Part shown: in pieces, positions 63,049 through 64,000 of the stretch
Position numbering within the stretch: position 1 is the stretch's first letter
Layout: each line of letters begins with the position of its first letter
Assembly (NCBI GenBank): GCA_963758945.1
Contig: CAVWXY010000003.1
Location: 62,001-126,000 of the forward strand
DNA: 64,000 nucleotides
Source: VAZQ01 sp963758945
GTDB taxonomy: Bacteria; Pseudomonadota; Alphaproteobacteria; Rhizobiales; Xanthobacteraceae
Direction of reading: 5' to 3'
Notes under the pieces: model-generated
Told to the model about the DNA's origin: nothing
Database searches by the model: none
Seen by the model: the letters and a program-made list of their open reading frames with translations, nothing else
Program-made: the position numbers and the translations under genes

Positions 63049-63134
63049 CGTCACCCGCGAGCTTGACCCGCGGCTCCATCGTTTCGCAAGAGCTTCTTCG
63101 CGAAGAAGATGGATTGCCGGGCCCGGCAATGACG
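63049..63134. repeat. Rhizobiales palindromic repeat, copy 2
   Basis: cgtcacccgcgagcttgaccc at the left and the inverted cgtcattgccgggc at the right, with inner gaagatggattgccggg, match copy 1 (61699-61776) with several changes and a longer loop. It sits between the eutA 3' end and the bicupin start. The orientation is the same as copy 1. Confidence 0.75.
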
Positions 63135-63168
63135 AACCGCTGCTGGGTCGACCAGGGTGGGAAACGCG

Positions 63169-64000
63169 CTAATCATGGTCGTGGCGGCCCTGATGGTCGT
63201 GATCGTGGCGATGGCCCCCGTGACCATGATCGTGGTCGTGGCCGTGATGGTGCCCGTGCTCGTGGTGGTGGAGGCGCTGGGGCGGGCGGCCGCGGCGCGG
63301 GTCCTCGCTGAACACCAGCGACTTGATCGTGACCGGCACGGTGCAGGACGGCATGCGCAGGCGGCCGAGATCGATATAGTCGAAATCGCGCAGCTCGACG
63401 CCGTCGATCGCCAGGATCTCGCTCTCGACCAAAAGCTCCTCGCGCAGGATCGCGCCCAAGGTCTGCGCGACGTCGCCGTCGAGCATGAGGTAGAGCGGCT
63501 TGCGGCGCTCGATGGTGACGGCGAGGCCGTGGCGGATGCCCTCGGCGAAGGCGAGCACGCGCTCGTAGGCGGGCGCGCCGCGCCAGCGCAGCGCCAGCGC
63601 CACCTCGCCCTCGCCCTCGACCAGATCGAAGGCGGTGAAATGCGCGCGGATCGCGCTCGCAAGCGCGCCGGGGTCGATCACCTCCGCACAGTCGAAGGCG
63701 GGCTGCAGCACTTGCAGATTGCGCCGCGGCAGCAGCTCGCCGGGCTTGGAGATGTAGCTGGTATTGCCGCTGAGCTGCACGCTGTATTCGGAGGCGCCGA
63801 GCGCGGTGGCGCGGATGCATTCGCCGGCCGGAATGAGCGGCCACGGCAGCGCGCCGGCATCGAGGCGGCGCGCGATAGCGCAGCCGAGGCGGCGCCCCAT
63901 GTCGCCGAAATCGCGCTGCTCGCGGCCGTAGACGTATTCGCCGACGCCGCCGGAAAACATCACTCCGTCGATGCGGCCGAGCTCGGCGATCGGATCGGTG
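63169..64000 (-). CDS. eutA: EutA, ethanolamine ammonia-lyase reactivating factor, partial, His-rich tail
   Basis: The 3' part (277 codons) of eutA; the 5' end lies beyond the window, and the frame is open to the edge (DPIAELGRIDGV). EutA exchanges damaged adenosylcobalamin in ethanolamine ammonia-lyase using ATP. Family elements are DGVMFSGGVGEYVYGREQRD, ARRLDAGALPWPLIPAGECI and the GASEYSVQLSGNTSYIS phosphate-loop region. After the usual end, near EDPRRGRP, comes a tail of about 34 residues made mainly of His, Asp and Gly (HHHEHGHHHGHDHDHGHGGH and more). That tail is not part of known EutA proteins and may bind nickel, cobalt or zinc. Confidence 0.87.
   Translation of the reverse strand, partial: TDPIAELGRIDGVMFSGGVGEYVYGREQRDFGDMGRRLGCAIARRLDAGALPWPLIPAGECIRATALGASEYSVQLSGNTSYISKPGELLPRRNLQVLQPAFDCAEVIDPGALASAIRAHFTAFDLVEGEGEVALALRWRGAPAYERVLAFAEGIRHGLAVTIERRKPLYLMLDGDVAQTLGAILREELLVESEILAIDGVELRDFDYIDLGRLRMPSCTVPVTIKSLVFSEDPRRGRPPQRLHHHEHGHHHGHDHDHGHGGHRHDHDHQGRHDHD

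Overview
The window is high-GC DNA that reads like the chromosome of a soil alphaproteobacterium of the order Rhizobiales (Bradyrhizobium / Xanthobacteraceae type). The reasons are the many solute-binding-protein uptake systems (LivK, Bug/TTT, TRAP, FbpA types), several small conserved proteins I associate with that group, frequent GTG/TTG starts, and intergenic palindromes ending in the 'cgtcatgc..gggcttgacccg' and 'cgtagcccg..ggagcgcagcg' motifs that I know from those genomes. No rRNA, tRNA or CRISPR array was recognised. This placement is an inference, not a search result.

Region by region. 1-177: the 5' end of a secreted helix-hairpin-helix-like protein. 619-3038: a tryptophan-catabolism pair (tryptophan 2,3-dioxygenase with a Ser/Lys repeat tail, and a kynureninase-like enzyme). 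3270-4515: three small genes around an AT-rich divergent promoter region (zinc-ribbon protein, small helical protein, ribbon-helix-helix protein). 4602-16602: one coherent uptake/catabolic locus with two paralogous 'core MetE' zinc proteins, TetR and MarR regulators whose 3' ends overlap, a frameshifted luciferase-like flavin monooxygenase, an acyl-CoA synthetase and a complete LivKHMFG-type ABC importer. 16656-18817: a cupin and a type-II-like sulfide:quinone oxidoreductase, divergent. 18866-23402: a minus-strand operon of acyl-CoA synthetase, ThDP enzyme and Bug binding protein. 23618-28940: an M15-like peptidase, a broken MFS transporter, a TRAP binding protein without signal peptide, two small proteins and a CAP-domain lipoprotein. 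29004-33916: a minus-strand FbpABC-type importer with an alpha/beta hydrolase inside the operon.

34061-41368 is the most accessory-looking part: a palindromic repeat, an unexplained 0.8 kb spacer, a lower-GC flavin-monooxygenase-like protein fused to a membrane domain, a small secreted protein, an endonuclease-less group II intron (RT, domain V and 5' end all visible), and a flavocytochrome-type dehydrogenase. 41405-49690: a YfhO-like membrane protein, a ParE/RelE-type toxin-antitoxin pair with a promoter implying a leaderless message, a PuuE-like deacetylase, a Bug protein, an ArsR-SRPBCC-DUF899 operon with a perfect 16-bp operator palindrome, and a glutathione S-transferase remnant. 50017-52091: an RTX calcium-binding protein and a serine hydrolase. 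52366-61679: a full RND efflux operon (outer-membrane factor, MdtA, MdtB, MdtC). 61786-64000: a bicupin flanked by two copies of a genomic palindrome, then the 3' part of eutA with a His/Asp-rich tail.

Five otherwise well-conserved genes (luciferase-like oxidoreductase, MFS transporter, ABC permease, SRPBCC protein, MdtB) each contain exactly one extra base that duplicates its neighbour. This uniform pattern suggests a sequencing artefact as much as gene decay, so each is annotated over its full restored span and flagged.
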